NCBI RefSeq assembly: GCF_015207655.1
Contig: NZ_JADEWN010000037.1
Location: 1-55,679 of the forward strand
Direction of reading: 5' to 3'
DNA from: Gloeocapsopsis crepidinum LEGE 06123
Lineage (GTDB): Bacteria > Cyanobacteriota > Cyanobacteriia > Cyanobacteriales > Chroococcidiopsidaceae
DNA length: 55,679 nucleotides
Made by a program: the position numbers and the translations under genes. Under the pieces are notes generated by a model that was not told where the DNA came from, made no database searches, and was given only the letters and a program-made list of their open reading frames with translations. Shown here one piece after another: positions 38,653 through 47,461 of this stretch; the stretch's first letter is position 1, and each line of letters starts with the position of its first letter.

Positions 38653-39414
38653 ATGAAAAATACACTAAAACTCATTTTTCTATTTTTTTCATTCATTCTA
38701 TTATCTGATGTCCAACCAGCTTTCTCTTTTCAATTACTACCAATTTCGCGAACATTCTCGCCTGCTGGTTCTGGAGCAACTCAATCTTATCAAGTTATTA
38801 ATGATACACAAGAGAAGTTGGCAGTAGAAGTTTCTATTGTTGAGCGGCAAATTGATATTGCTGGTCAAGAAAGCCATAAACAAGCAGAAGATGACTTTCT
38901 GATTTATCCACCACAAATTTTATTAAATCCTGGTGAATCGCAAACTGTTAGAGTTACATGGTTAGGTGAGCCGAAACCAAGCAAAGAACTCGCATATCGC
39001 CTTGTTGCTGAACAATTACCAATTAATTTAGAAAAACCGCAAGATAATCAATCCCAACCTGTTGGCACGGTTAAATTACTAATGCGTTATTTGGGATCAA
39101 TATACATTAGACCCACAAATGTCAAACAAAATGTAGTTTTAGAAACTATTGAACCACTTCAAAGAAAAAATGGCGAAAAGCAACTAGCAATTACTTTACA
39201 CAATCAAGGCACAGCTCATGCAGTGTTGAAAAATCTGCAGTTAAGGTTGAGTGCTGCGGGTCAAAAATCGATGGTTAATCTCAAAGGCGAACAACTTGCA
39301 GCAATGAACAACGCTGTGATTCTTTCTGGTAACAAACGGCGTTTTATTATTCCTCATCCACCTGAATTATCTACAGGTGCTGTCACTGCAACGTTGGATT
39401 TTTCCCGCAATTAA
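38653..39414 (+). CDS. Periplasmic fimbrial chaperone (PapD-like)
   Basis: PapD-like chaperones complete the Ig fold of pilin subunits in the periplasm and hand them to the usher. The 253-residue product has a signal peptide (LKLIFLFFSFILLSDVQPAF). The N-terminal Ig-like domain follows, with LLPISRTFSPAGSGATQSY, the FLIYPPQILLNPGESQTVRV block and the ELAYRLVAEQLPI strand. A shorter second domain ends with TGAVTATLDFSRN. The sequence resembles archaic CsuC-type chaperones. It lies 113 bp after the pilin gene and 48 bp before the usher reading frame, in the same frame as the usher. Confidence 0.88.
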   Translation: MKNTLKLIFLFFSFILLSDVQPAFSFQLLPISRTFSPAGSGATQSYQVINDTQEKLAVEVSIVERQIDIAGQESHKQAEDDFLIYPPQILLNPGESQTVRVTWLGEPKPSKELAYRLVAEQLPINLEKPQDNQSQPVGTVKLLMRYLGSIYIRPTNVKQNVVLETIEPLQRKNGEKQLAITLHNQGTAHAVLKNLQLRLSAAGQKSMVNLKGEQLAAMNNAVILSGNKRRFIIPHPPELSTGAVTATLDFSRN

Positions 39415-39462
39415 ACAAGCAGCAGCATATCCAAATTATATTTATTAAATTGGGTAAAAATC

Positions 39463-41991
39463 ATTGAGAAACATAAAATTATTTGCTTAAGCAGTGTTGT
39501 TTTATTATCGTTTCTGCCAGCAATCGCTCAAGGTCAACAGTTAAATTCTCAGGAAAATGTAACTCAATCGTCAAACTCGGCAGAAGATCAAGCACTATTT
39601 GAAAGTATTTTTGGTCGTCCGCAACATCAAAACTCTATTCAACAAGTTGTTGTTCCTTTTTTCATTAATGAGCAAGCACAGGGACAAATAAAGATTTTAC
39701 TTTTATCCACTGAATCGCAAGTTCAGTGGCAAGCAAAACAATTTCTTGAAAAAACTGCCGAAATTGTGCGTTCAGATATTCAAGAAAAGTTATTAGCGGC
39801 TGTAGATAGGGAAGGGCATTTATCACTTGAAGCATTACGGCAAATTGGTTTAATAGCCAATTTCGATCAACGTCAATTGCAACTACATGTCCAAGTTTCT
39901 CCAGCACAAAGACGCACAAACATCCAAAGTTTACGACAAGAAAAATTACCACCAGGAGTCGAAAATGCAATTCATCCTAGCACTTTAAGCGGTTACGTTA
40001 ATCTGCGTGGCGGGCAAGATTTAGTTTGGTCGGCAGAACAAGCAGGACGTCAACCTCTACGTCTGAGTGTAGACGGTGCTGTTAATTATAAAGGATGGGT
40101 GCTTGAAGGGAGTGCTGATTTTCGTGAGGGCGGAAAACCCGCGTGGGAAAGTGGTGATTTAAGGTTGTTGCGCGATCATCCAGAGCGATCGCTACGCTAT
40201 ATTATTGGAGATTTATCAGTTCCTGTAACAGGCTACCAAAGCAGTCGCCCGATGGTAGGAGTTACGGTAGCTAAAAATTTTGCGCTACAACCGTATCGCG
40301 TCACGCGCCCAATTAACGAATACGAGTTTTTTCTAGAAAGTCCCTCAAAAGTTGAAGTTTTAATTAATGGTCGTCTTGTCCAAACGCTACAACTTGCTCC
40401 AGGGAAGCAAAATATTCGTGACTTACCTTTAAGTGGTGGTATTAACGAAGTACAACTGGTTATTACCGATCCCGTAGGTCGCGTCCAGCGGCTCAGTTTT
40501 CCTACAGCGGTAGCAAGTGAATTATTAGCACCAGGATTACAACAGTTTGCCTATAGTTTGGGCTTTCCTTCCAGTAAAAAAGGCAGTCGAAGTTATGATT
40601 TTACGCAACCGGCGTTAACTTTATCGCATCGTTGGGGAATTACAGATAATCTCACGTTAGGAGGCTACTTACAAGCCGACTTGCAACAACAAATTCTTGG
40701 TTTTGAAGGTGCTTGGGCAACTGCTTACGGTAACTTTGGCTGGGATTTGGCGATGAGTCACGCCAGCAGTGTTGGTACAGATTATGCTTTCAAAGTTCGC
40801 TACGACTACAGCAAAGGCGGAAATGTAAATGCGTCGCCTCCCAATTTTGGTTTAACTTTAGAACATCGAGGATCGCGATTTGCCAAGTTAAATTCGGATG
40901 CCGATGACACATCTAGTTTTGACCTCACAGCATATTATCGCCAAAAAATTTGGGGTATGAGTGCTAATTTAAGTGGTAGTTATGAATTTGGTAGCGACGC
41001 GAGCGCGGATGCTTACAATATTTCGCTGGGGCTTGTTAAATCATTCGGCAATGGCTTAGGAGTCAACCTTAACCTTAACCACAGACAAGACACCACAGGA
41101 AAAGACGAACAAAGTGCTTATTTGAGCTTATCTTGGTTTTTACCCCGCAAACGTCAATCAATTACAGTAACAACCGCAGTTAGTAGCGCTGATGGTTTAA
41201 GCAATAAACTTACTTGGAACCAGAGTTCTCGCAAGACAATTGGCGGGATCAACACATCTTTAGGGCTAGCGCACAATTCTGATGGCGTTGGACTTACAAG
41301 TCGATTATCTTACACCGGCTATCGGGCGGTTTTTGATTTTTCGCATGGTATGACGCTGACGCAAGATGCTGATGAAACGATGAGTCATGTGAGTAGACTG
41401 ACGTTTGGCACCGCGTTTGTCTTTGCGGATGGTCATTTTGGTTGGTCAAGACCAATTAATAATAGCTTTGCGTTATTAGTCCCTCACGATAATTTACGCG
41501 CCTACAAAATTGGTATTAATCCGAGTGGCAACGGTTATACGGCTCAAATCGATCGACGAGGTGCGGCAGTGGTTCCCATACAACCTTACCGAGTTTCTAC
41601 AATACGGCTCGATGCTGCCGAGTTGCCCATTGGTTACAGTTTAGGTTCTGACTCGCATACCGTACTACCTAGTTATAAAAGCGGTACGCTGATTCGCGTT
41701 GGTAGCAATGCTACAGTGATTTTAAAAGGAGTGCTAGTTGATAGTAATAATAATCCAGTAACTTTACAAGCTGGTGAGATTACATCGCTTACTCAGCAAG
41801 ATCAGCAGCCACTCCAATTATTTACCAATAAGACAGGTCGCTTTGTTGTTGAAGGATTGCAGCCAGGGAAATATGAGTTAACTTTGTTTAGCGATCGCCC
41901 AACTAAAATTCACTTTGAAATTCCTCAAGAGCAAATCGGAATTTATGACATTGGAAAACTTAAATTAACGCTTGATAGTAATAACCTGTAA
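39463..41991 (+). CDS. Fimbrial outer-membrane usher, start codon unclear
   Basis: The usher forms the outer-membrane pore that assembles pilus subunits. The clear open frame runs from just after the chaperone stop to TAA 41989-41991. Starting near 39463 gives about 842 residues, the normal usher length. A signal-peptide-like stretch (IICLSSVVLLSFLPAIAQ) is followed by the N-terminal domain (PFFINEQAQGQIKILL), then beta-barrel and plug segments, and a C-terminal domain ending GKYELTLFSDRP. In this frame no ATG, GTG or TTG occurs between 39415 and 39766, so initiation may use ATT 39463. Alternatively TTG 39464 in another frame would reach the same signal sequence after a one-base frameshift. 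Confidence 0.85.
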   Translation: MEKHKIICLSSVVLLSFLPAIAQGQQLNSQENVTQSSNSAEDQALFESIFGRPQHQNSIQQVVVPFFINEQAQGQIKILLLSTESQVQWQAKQFLEKTAEIVRSDIQEKLLAAVDREGHLSLEALRQIGLIANFDQRQLQLHVQVSPAQRRTNIQSLRQEKLPPGVENAIHPSTLSGYVNLRGGQDLVWSAEQAGRQPLRLSVDGAVNYKGWVLEGSADFREGGKPAWESGDLRLLRDHPERSLRYIIGDLSVPVTGYQSSRPMVGVTVAKNFALQPYRVTRPINEYEFFLESPSKVEVLINGRLVQTLQLAPGKQNIRDLPLSGGINEVQLVITDPVGRVQRLSFPTAVASELLAPGLQQFAYSLGFPSSKKGSRSYDFTQPALTLSHRWGITDNLTLGGYLQADLQQQILGFEGAWATAYGNFGWDLAMSHASSVGTDYAFKVRYDYSKGGNVNASPPNFGLTLEHRGSRFAKLNSDADDTSSFDLTAYYRQKIWGMSANLSGSYEFGSDASADAYNISLGLVKSFGNGLGVNLNLNHRQDTTGKDEQSAYLSLSWFLPRKRQSITVTTAVSSADGLSNKLTWNQSSRKTIGGINTSLGLAHNSDGVGLTSRLSYTGYRAVFDFSHGMTLTQDADETMSHVSRLTFGTAFVFADGHFGWSRPINNSFALLVPHDNLRAYKIGINPSGNGYTAQIDRRGAAVVPIQPYRVSTIRLDAAELPIGYSLGSDSHTVLPSYKSGTLIRVGSNATVILKGVLVDSNNNPVTLQAGEITSLTQQDQQPLQLFTNKTGRFVVEGLQPGKYELTLFSDRPTKIHFEIPQEQIGIYDIGKLKLTLDSNNL

Positions 41992-42366
41992 AGATATGAT
42001 ATTTGCAACTTTATTACACACATTCAGAACTCACATATAGCAACCTTAAATTACTTGCGAAGATCTCTCATTGTCTGTTCTCTGCGTCTAGAGGGCTAAC
42101 CTACAGTAAGCGGCTATGCTTCTACGTTTAAAAAAAGTTTTCATACAGACAGAGTTACCATAAAACAGATCTAAAGCTTGAATAATCGCTGACAATTGAT
42201 TGATAAAATGCTTGCTTGTCAGCTATTACCTTGCGTAAATTTCATTGTATTAGATTAAATCAATTAAACAGCTAAAAAAGAATATTATTTTAATAATTTA
42301 TCTATTAATTTAAATAATTAGATGTACTAAAATGCGTTTAATTTTGTTACTAAGTAAAGAGTTACA
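41992..42366. other. Intergenic spacer between the usher gene and mscL
   Basis: This 375-bp AT-rich gap contains no gene or strong terminator that I could find. No adhesin or further subunit gene follows the usher, so the pilus cluster ends here. Confidence 0.4.
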
Positions 42367-42369
42367 GTG

Positions 42370-42837
42370 ATGGCAGTAGGGCGAACTATCGGACGAAATC
42401 GCAGAGTAGTAACAGGTTTTTTTAGAGATTTTCGGGAATTTGCACTCAAGGGAAATGTCGTCGAACTTGCGATCGCAGTTATTATTGGTGGTGCATTTGG
42501 CAATATCGTTACCTCTTTTGCACAAGATATCGTTATGCCATTAATTAATCCGCTGATTCCAGCAGGAGATTGGCGTGAGTTAGTCATTAATACAGGTCCA
42601 AACGATGGTATAAGAATCGGCAGTTTTCTAGGCTCAGTAGTTGATTTTGTTATTATTGCGCTAGCGCTGTATTTGGCTATCCGTGCTTTAGCTCGATTCA
42701 AGCGCCAAGAAGAACTCGCACCACCAGAACCTACTGAGCAAGAGTGTCCTTATTGCCTGACTAAAATACATATTGCTGCAACTCGTTGCCCTGCTTGTAC
42801 CTCAGAATTGTCACCCCAAAGCCCGATAATAAGCTAA
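42370..42837 (+). CDS. mscL: Large-conductance mechanosensitive channel with zinc ribbon
   Basis: MscL opens under membrane tension to release solutes during hypo-osmotic shock. The 155-residue protein has the N-terminal amphipathic part and TM1 (FREFALKGNVVELAIAVIIG, AFGNIVTSFAQDIVMPLI), a periplasmic loop and TM2 (FLGSVVDFVIIALALYLAI). The C-terminal tail carries a rubredoxin-like zinc ribbon, Cys126-x2-Cys129 and Cys140-x2-Cys143. This ribbon is absent from the well-studied enteric channel. ATG 42370 is preferred; an in-frame GTG lies immediately before it at 42367. The ribosome binding site is weak. Confidence 0.93.
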   Translation: MAVGRTIGRNRRVVTGFFRDFREFALKGNVVELAIAVIIGGAFGNIVTSFAQDIVMPLINPLIPAGDWRELVINTGPNDGIRIGSFLGSVVDFVIIALALYLAIRALARFKRQEELAPPEPTEQECPYCLTKIHIAATRCPACTSELSPQSPIIS

Positions 42838-42866
42838 AGAAGAGATTAGATTTTTAGTATTTACAT

Positions 42867-43784
42867 ATGATTGCTGCAAAGACTGCTCCAGAAATAGCCT
42901 CTCGCTTAGTTAATCGAGTATTAGCAATTCCCCCGTTAGCCAATTTAGCTAAGCACCAAGCACGGCAAATGATGATCAAACGTGCGGAAAAAATTGGTGT
43001 TCCTTGGACAAAGCAAGTCCAGAAATTAAAACAACTTGACTGGGATACCCAACTTGCACAAGTGGAGAACCCTGAGTTGAAGTATCCTGATTATTATTGC
43101 TGTTCGTTTCATGCTTACGAGCAAGGTAACTTAAGTTGGGATGCTGCTTTAGAAGTTGAAGTCGCAGCCCGCGCAGTTCATGCAGGTATCTGGGCAGATG
43201 CAGGCGCAGAAGGTGATTCTCGACTCCGCACTTCTTATCATGAAATCTTGAAAAACCGAGTCACGCAACCCCGCGATATCCTCGATTTGGGCTGTAGTGT
43301 GGGAATGAGTACGTTTGCACTGCAAGCAATTTATCCGCAAGCCAAAATAACAGGTTTGGATTTATCTCCTTATTTCCTGGCGGTGGCTAACTACCACGCC
43401 CAGCAACAGAATACTCAAGTTAATTGGGTACACGCAGCAGCAGAATCAACAGGACTCATATCAGCATCCTTTGATTTAGTCTCTATTTTTTTGATGTGTC
43501 ACGAACTGCCACAAGCAGCAACGCGGCAAATTTTCCAAGAAGCACGACGCTTGCTTCGTCCTAATGGCTATTTGGCGATTATGGATATGAACCCACAATC
43601 AGAAATTTATGCCAAGATGCCTCCCTATATTTTGACGTTGCTGAAAAGTACTGAACCGTATCTTGATGAGTATTTCGCCCTGGATATTGAGGAAACATTA
43701 ATGGCTGCTGGTTTTCAGGATGTGATGATTGCTCCCAACACTCCCCGCCATCGCACTATCACCGCGCAAGTACCTATTGCCTAA
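42867..43784 (+). CDS. Class I SAM-dependent methyltransferase
   Basis: The 305-residue product has a glycine-rich SAM-binding motif (DILDLGCSVGMSTFAL), the acidic end of strand 2 in ITGLDLSPYFLAVA, and the later VSIFLMCHELPQ and RRLLRPNGYLAIMDMNP segments of the Rossmann fold. The first 100 residues are helical and specific to this cyanobacterial subfamily. The substrate is unknown. It follows mscL by 29 bp on the same strand, so the two may be cotranscribed, but no functional link is obvious. Confidence 0.88.
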   Translation: MIAAKTAPEIASRLVNRVLAIPPLANLAKHQARQMMIKRAEKIGVPWTKQVQKLKQLDWDTQLAQVENPELKYPDYYCCSFHAYEQGNLSWDAALEVEVAARAVHAGIWADAGAEGDSRLRTSYHEILKNRVTQPRDILDLGCSVGMSTFALQAIYPQAKITGLDLSPYFLAVANYHAQQQNTQVNWVHAAAESTGLISASFDLVSIFLMCHELPQAATRQIFQEARRLLRPNGYLAIMDMNPQSEIYAKMPPYILTLLKSTEPYLDEYFALDIEETLMAAGFQDVMIAPNTPRHRTITAQVPIA

Positions 43785-43790
43785 AGTTTT

Positions 43791-43808
43791 AGCCCACGCA
43801 TGTGGGCT
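43791..43808. terminator. Short stem-loop between convergent methyltransferase and queD genes
   Basis: AGCCCAC (43791-43797) pairs with GTGGGCT (43802-43808) around a GCAT loop. The hairpin lies between the stop codons of two convergent genes and may end transcripts from both sides, though neither side has a T-run. Confidence 0.4.
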
Positions 43809-43814
43809 GTTGCA

Positions 43815-44684
43815 CTAGTGTACGAGTTCCTTAAACTCTACACTTTCATTTGTAACTGCTTTGTCAGCTTGATCGCAGTAAATCTCGCAAGAGTTATTGG
43901 GACTTTCAATCAGTTTGACTTTATGTAATGTAGCTCCCAGTTTTTGGATAGGCGATCGCAACACGCTACTAATATACACTGCGATATTTTCGGCAGTGGG
44001 GACAACTTCAGTAAAGTAAGCAACATCTTTGTTTAGGAAGGTATGATCCAGTGGTTCAATAACCAAATCGTCTACGATTTTCTGCAATGCACCCAAATCG
44101 ACTAGCATTCCAGTACGCGCGTCAATATCACCTTTAACTGTGATTTCTAAATGATAATTGTGTCCGTGTCCATTGGGACGAGCGCACTTACCGTAGATTT
44201 CCGAGTTTTCTTCGTAACTCAGATCCGGACGTGCTAGCCGATGCGCAGCACTGAAGTGCGTACTAAGTGTCAAGTAAGCTTCCATATCGTCTCCTTGATA
44301 TTCTGCCCAAAGTTCTGGATGTTCAAATAGTTGGATGCGGACTAAAGGTAAGTAAGGTGCTAGCCGCTGCCAAATTACTCTGGCAATATTTTCTGTGGTA
44401 GGTAGTGTTTTTTGAAATTCTGTCCAAACATTATTGAGATAAGAAAAGTCTATTTGACTAGTCACTTCTCGCTTGATCACCTGTTTGACTTCGGATAAAT
44501 TCTGTACCATGCCATATTCATCGAGTTCACCGGCAAGGGAAACATATAAAACGTAGTTGTGTCCGTGTCCTGGTGTCTGCGAGCAAAGTCCAAACCGCTG
44601 GGTGTTTTCTGCCTCACTTAATTCGGGTAGCCAATAGCGATGGCTAGCTGAAAACTGTGCGCGACGATTGACAATGCATTGCAT
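43815..44684 (-). CDS. queD: Tandem 6-carboxytetrahydropterin synthase (QueD/PTPS) domains
   Basis: QueD makes 6-carboxytetrahydropterin from dihydroneopterin triphosphate, feeding QueE. The 289-residue protein contains two PTPS domains in tandem. Each has a zinc triad: His15/His40/His42 in the first, His148/His173/His175 in the second. Each has a nucleophilic Cys (34 and 167). The catalytic Asp-His pair is present in the second domain (PLDHTFLN), but the first reads QIDFSYLN, with Phe in place of His. The first domain is therefore probably structural or weakly active. The double-length form is seen in cyanobacteria. It is divergent from the YdcF gene; queE lies 22 kb away. Confidence 0.9.
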   Translation of the reverse strand: MQCIVNRRAQFSASHRYWLPELSEAENTQRFGLCSQTPGHGHNYVLYVSLAGELDEYGMVQNLSEVKQVIKREVTSQIDFSYLNNVWTEFQKTLPTTENIARVIWQRLAPYLPLVRIQLFEHPELWAEYQGDDMEAYLTLSTHFSAAHRLARPDLSYEENSEIYGKCARPNGHGHNYHLEITVKGDIDARTGMLVDLGALQKIVDDLVIEPLDHTFLNKDVAYFTEVVPTAENIAVYISSVLRSPIQKLGATLHKVKLIESPNNSCEIYCDQADKAVTNESVEFKELVH

Positions 44685-44786
44685 GAGTACACAAGTTGTT
44701 AATGTAAAGTTTTTTGAATGATACTGTTATCAGCATAAACTATTAGCGTAAGCCTTGCACCTGACGCTGAGTTGTGACTGCAATCA

Positions 44787-45593
44787 ATGTTTGATTCCCG
44801 TTTCTGTCTGCGTGAGTTTACACAGTTTCCTGTCGAGTTTGGCTGGCAACAGTTGCGATCGCCAATTTTGCTATTCTTGGCAACTCTCATTGTCGTGCTT
44901 GCTAGCCTGTGGCTGATTGCTCGTATCTGGCGGCGCAAGTTTCAAAAATTGATCCTTCCCAGCACGGCTATATTACTATGTAGCTTAATTGCGATTGGAT
45001 TGGTGTCGGTCGTTGCTGTCAATGGATTGTTTCTTCCTGCTGATCCTGGAACTGCTGTCGATGCCATTGTTATTTTAGGTCGAGGCAGAGCTTTAAGAAT
45101 GGATCGGGCTAGAGTAGCTACTCAATTATGGCAAGCCAAAAGAGCGCCCATTATTTTTGTCAGTGGTAGGGGAGATGCTTTACAGATTATCGAGTTATTA
45201 ATAGCCCAAGGTGTTCCACAGCAAGTTGTTGATGGTGAAAATTGTTCTTTAACCACAAAGGAAAATGCAATTTTTTCAGCAGCAATTTTACAACAACGAA
45301 ATATTCAGCGAATTATCCTAGTCAGCGATGCTCCTCATATGTGGCGATCGCTGATCGAATTTCGTGCGTATGGATTCTCAGTCATTCCACGCACGAGTCG
45401 CTTGCCAGCCAAATGGGGTTCTCGTCAAAAAGCTTACTTAGCCTTACGCGAATCAGTTGGTTTACCGTGGTATATTTTACGACAAATTGCTACGCCCCCT
45501 GCTTCAATCCCACCAGACACGAAACTAGCATCTTTGCTCAAAAAAGCCCAGCAGTACGGTCAACAACACCTCTATGTTGATCGAGAAGGGTAA
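44787..45593 (+). CDS. YdcF/ElyC family protein with N-terminal membrane segments
   Basis: The 268-residue protein has two N-terminal hydrophobic helices (about 28-48 and 58-82). A DUF218 domain follows: VDAIVILGRGRALRMDRARVA, APIIFVSGRGDALQ, TKENAIFSAAILQ, RIILVSDAPHMWRSLIEF and GFSVIPRTS. In other bacteria ElyC/SanA-type members affect envelope integrity or enterobacterial common antigen. The exact role here is unknown. It is divergent from queD (102 bp) and convergent with the J-domain gene. Confidence 0.87.
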   Translation: MFDSRFCLREFTQFPVEFGWQQLRSPILLFLATLIVVLASLWLIARIWRRKFQKLILPSTAILLCSLIAIGLVSVVAVNGLFLPADPGTAVDAIVILGRGRALRMDRARVATQLWQAKRAPIIFVSGRGDALQIIELLIAQGVPQQVVDGENCSLTTKENAIFSAAILQQRNIQRIILVSDAPHMWRSLIEFRAYGFSVIPRTSRLPAKWGSRQKAYLALRESVGLPWYILRQIATPPASIPPDTKLASLLKKAQQYGQQHLYVDREG

Positions 45594-45647
45594 AGGGAAA
45601 ATGGTAAAAGTCTTGTTTTAATGTACGAAGGTACACTTTGCTTAGGT

Positions 45648-45672
45648 AGCCCCCGACTTCAGTTGGAGGGCA
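45648..45672. terminator. Hairpin between convergent ydcF-like and J-domain genes
   Basis: GCCC then CCGACT, a TC loop, AGTTGG, an A bulge and GGGC form a bulged stem just outside both stop codons. It has no strong T-run. Similar GCCCCCGACT hairpins occur in cyanobacterial spacers and may come from old palindromic repeats. Confidence 0.35.
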
Positions 45673-45676
45673 TCTG

Positions 45677-46372
45677 TTAAGCAATCACCTCTAGCGATTC
45701 TTGGGCTTCACAATGTAAGCCAGCGGCGATCCGAAACAACTCTTGACCCATATGTAAGTAGCGATCGTCATAATTGAGTGGAAAGTAACTCAACTCTTCT
45801 AATCCATCTCCTACTTGATTAAGGCAATAGTATAAGTGCGCCGCTGCTCCTGCAACAGTAGGTGGATTAGGAAGTGAACGAAACGTTGTTTGTGCTTGTT
45901 TTAACCAGTCACGACAGTCATGTAAGTAATCTTCAAAATCTGCTAGCAATTCATCATCAAAAGGATCTGCTGCTAGCTGCTCAATTTGTTCTTCTAAGGA
46001 ATTAAGAATTCGACAAATAAGACGATTCACAGGCTGATAAACTTGGTGCAGCCATTGTGCTAATTCCTCATCAGCATCTCTTCCTGTTTGACGTGAAGCA
46101 CGATATTGATTTTGAACTGTAGCTGTCCGCTGTTGCCGTTCGCGGCGTTCCTGTCTAAATTGATTATTTGACAGTTGTTTATCATAGGAGTGCCGTTTTT
46201 GAGCGTCTCCTAAAACTTCGTATGCCGCGTTAATCCGAATAATTTCCTCGCGATCCACATCCTGATTACTATCAGGATGAAACTTTTTTACCAAGCGGCG
46301 ATAGGCTTGTTTGATCTCCGCTTGGCTAGCTGCTGCATTAACGTCTAAAGTGTCGTAGTGATTAGATGCCAT
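45677..46372 (-). CDS. J-domain protein (DnaJ-like co-chaperone)
   Basis: The N-terminal J domain occupies residues 3-70, with the DnaK-stimulating HPD tripeptide at 32-34 (KKFHPDSNQ) and the DVNAAASQAEIKQAYRRLVKK helix. The following 160 residues are acidic and helical and lack the Gly/Phe linker, zinc fingers and the C-terminal DnaJ domains. It is therefore a type III J protein. It probably recruits DnaK to a specific client, which is not identified by context. The gene lies 20 bp downstream of cysK on the same strand and could be cotranscribed with it. Confidence 0.9.
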   Translation of the reverse strand: MASNHYDTLDVNAAASQAEIKQAYRRLVKKFHPDSNQDVDREEIIRINAAYEVLGDAQKRHSYDKQLSNNQFRQERRERQQRTATVQNQYRASRQTGRDADEELAQWLHQVYQPVNRLICRILNSLEEQIEQLAADPFDDELLADFEDYLHDCRDWLKQAQTTFRSLPNPPTVAGAAAHLYYCLNQVGDGLEELSYFPLNYDDRYLHMGQELFRIAAGLHCEAQESLEVIA

Positions 46373-46392
46373 GACACCTACTGTAGCGTTAA

Positions 46393-47355
46393 CTAACTAA
46401 CGGTAGCAGGTAATTTTGGCTCTAAATCTTGAAACAATGGTGTACTCAAGTATCGTTCGCCAAAGCTAGGTTGAATCATCACAATTAGTTTGCCTTTGTT
46501 TTCTGAGCGCTGTGCTACTCGAATTGCCGCACACAATGCAGCACCACTAGAAATTCCTGAAAGTAACCCTTCTTCGCGTGCTAATCGACGTCCGTAGGCG
46601 ATCGCTTCCTCATCAGTTACTGCGATCACTTCGTCAATCATGTCTACGCGCAAGACTTGGGGGATGAACCCTGCACCAATTCCTTGAATTTTGTGCGGTC
46701 CTGGTTTGCCGCCAGAGAGGACGGGGCTATTTGTCGGTTCAACAGCGATCGCCTTAAAACTTGGCTTGCGAGCTTTTATCACTTCAGCAACACCCGTAAT
46801 TGTGCCACCAGTTCCTACACCAGCGACCATGAAATCAATCTGCCCGTCGGTGTCTTGCCACAGTTCTTCTGCTGTCGTTTCTCGATGAATTTGAGCATTT
46901 GCAGGGTTGCGGAACTGTTGCAGCATGTAAGCATGTGGAGTATTTTCCACAATTAACTGTGCTCGTCTAATTGCCCCACTCATTCCTTCAATTCCTGGAG
47001 TGAGTTCTAATTCTGCACCGTAAGCCCGCAGCATCGCCCGCCGTTCGGCACTCATTGTTTCAGGCATTGTTAAAATTAAGCGATATCCTTTAGCTGCTGC
47101 TGCCATTGCTAAGGCAATTCCTGTGTTACCTGAAGTTGGTTCAACTAAAATTGTCTTCCCAGAAGTAATCAGTTTCTCCTTTTCTGCTGCTTTAATCATA
47201 TTAAAACCAATGCGATCCTTAACCGAGGCAGAGGGATTCATACTTTCTAGTTTCACGATTACCCGCGCTACGCAGCCCTCGGCTTGGGGAATACGATTGA
47301 GTTGTACTAAAGGTGTGCGACCGATTAATTCTGTAATATTCTGAGCAATACGCAT
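46393..47355 (-). CDS. cysK: Cysteine synthase A (O-acetylserine sulfhydrylase)
   Basis: CysK makes cysteine from O-acetylserine and sulfide. The 320-residue product starts [20 protein letters not shown]. It has the PLP lysine (Lys46 in [11 protein letters not shown]), the [10 protein letters not shown] phosphate and substrate loop, [12 protein letters not shown], and the SGISSGAAL end. ATG 47355 is chosen; the open frame extends 24 codons further upstream but the extra residues are non-homologous. No Shine-Dalgarno was seen. The gene is downstream of an Rrf2 regulator gene on the same strand, 106 bp away, with a heptamer repeat in the spacer. Confidence 0.95.
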   Translation of the reverse strand: MRIAQNITELIGRTPLVQLNRIPQAEGCVARVIVKLESMNPSASVKDRIGFNMIKAAEKEKLITSGKTILVEPTSGNTGIALAMAAAAKGYRLILTMPETMSAERRAMLRAYGAELELTPGIEGMSGAIRRAQLIVENTPHAYMLQQFRNPANAQIHRETTAEELWQDTDGQIDFMVAGVGTGGTITGVAEVIKARKPSFKAIAVEPTNSPVLSGGKPGPHKIQGIGAGFIPQVLRVDMIDEVIAVTDEEAIAYGRRLAREEGLLSGISSGAALCAAIRVAQRSENKGKLIVMIQPSFGERYLSTPLFQDLEPKLPATVS

Positions 47356-47423
47356 AGTTTTAGTTAAGAGGAATTTGAATGAAAATGTAAAAAGTAAAGG
47401 GAACTGAGGAGAGAAAAATTTAA

Positions 47424-47450
47424 TCACTATTCACTATTCACTACTCACTT
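47424..47450. repeat. Heptamer short tandem repeat TCACTAT
   Basis: Nearly four tandem copies of TCACTAT/C occur in the spacer between the Rrf2 and cysK genes. Such heptameric short tandem repeats are common in filamentous and related cyanobacteria. Confidence 0.7.
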
Positions 47451-47461
47451 GCTCCTCGCCC

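Noticed and set aside
39464-39490. Programmed -1 frameshifting at the usher start
   Set aside because: No X-XXY-YYZ slippery heptamer is present in the TTG frame; a rare start or a mutation or sequence error is simpler.
45648-45672. Right end of an IS200/IS605 element
   Set aside because: The hairpin resembles such palindromes but no transposase remnant, second end or target duplication was found nearby.
47424-47450. CRISPR-like repeat array
   Set aside because: The repeats are 7 bases long and directly tandem without spacers; they are a heptamer short tandem repeat.
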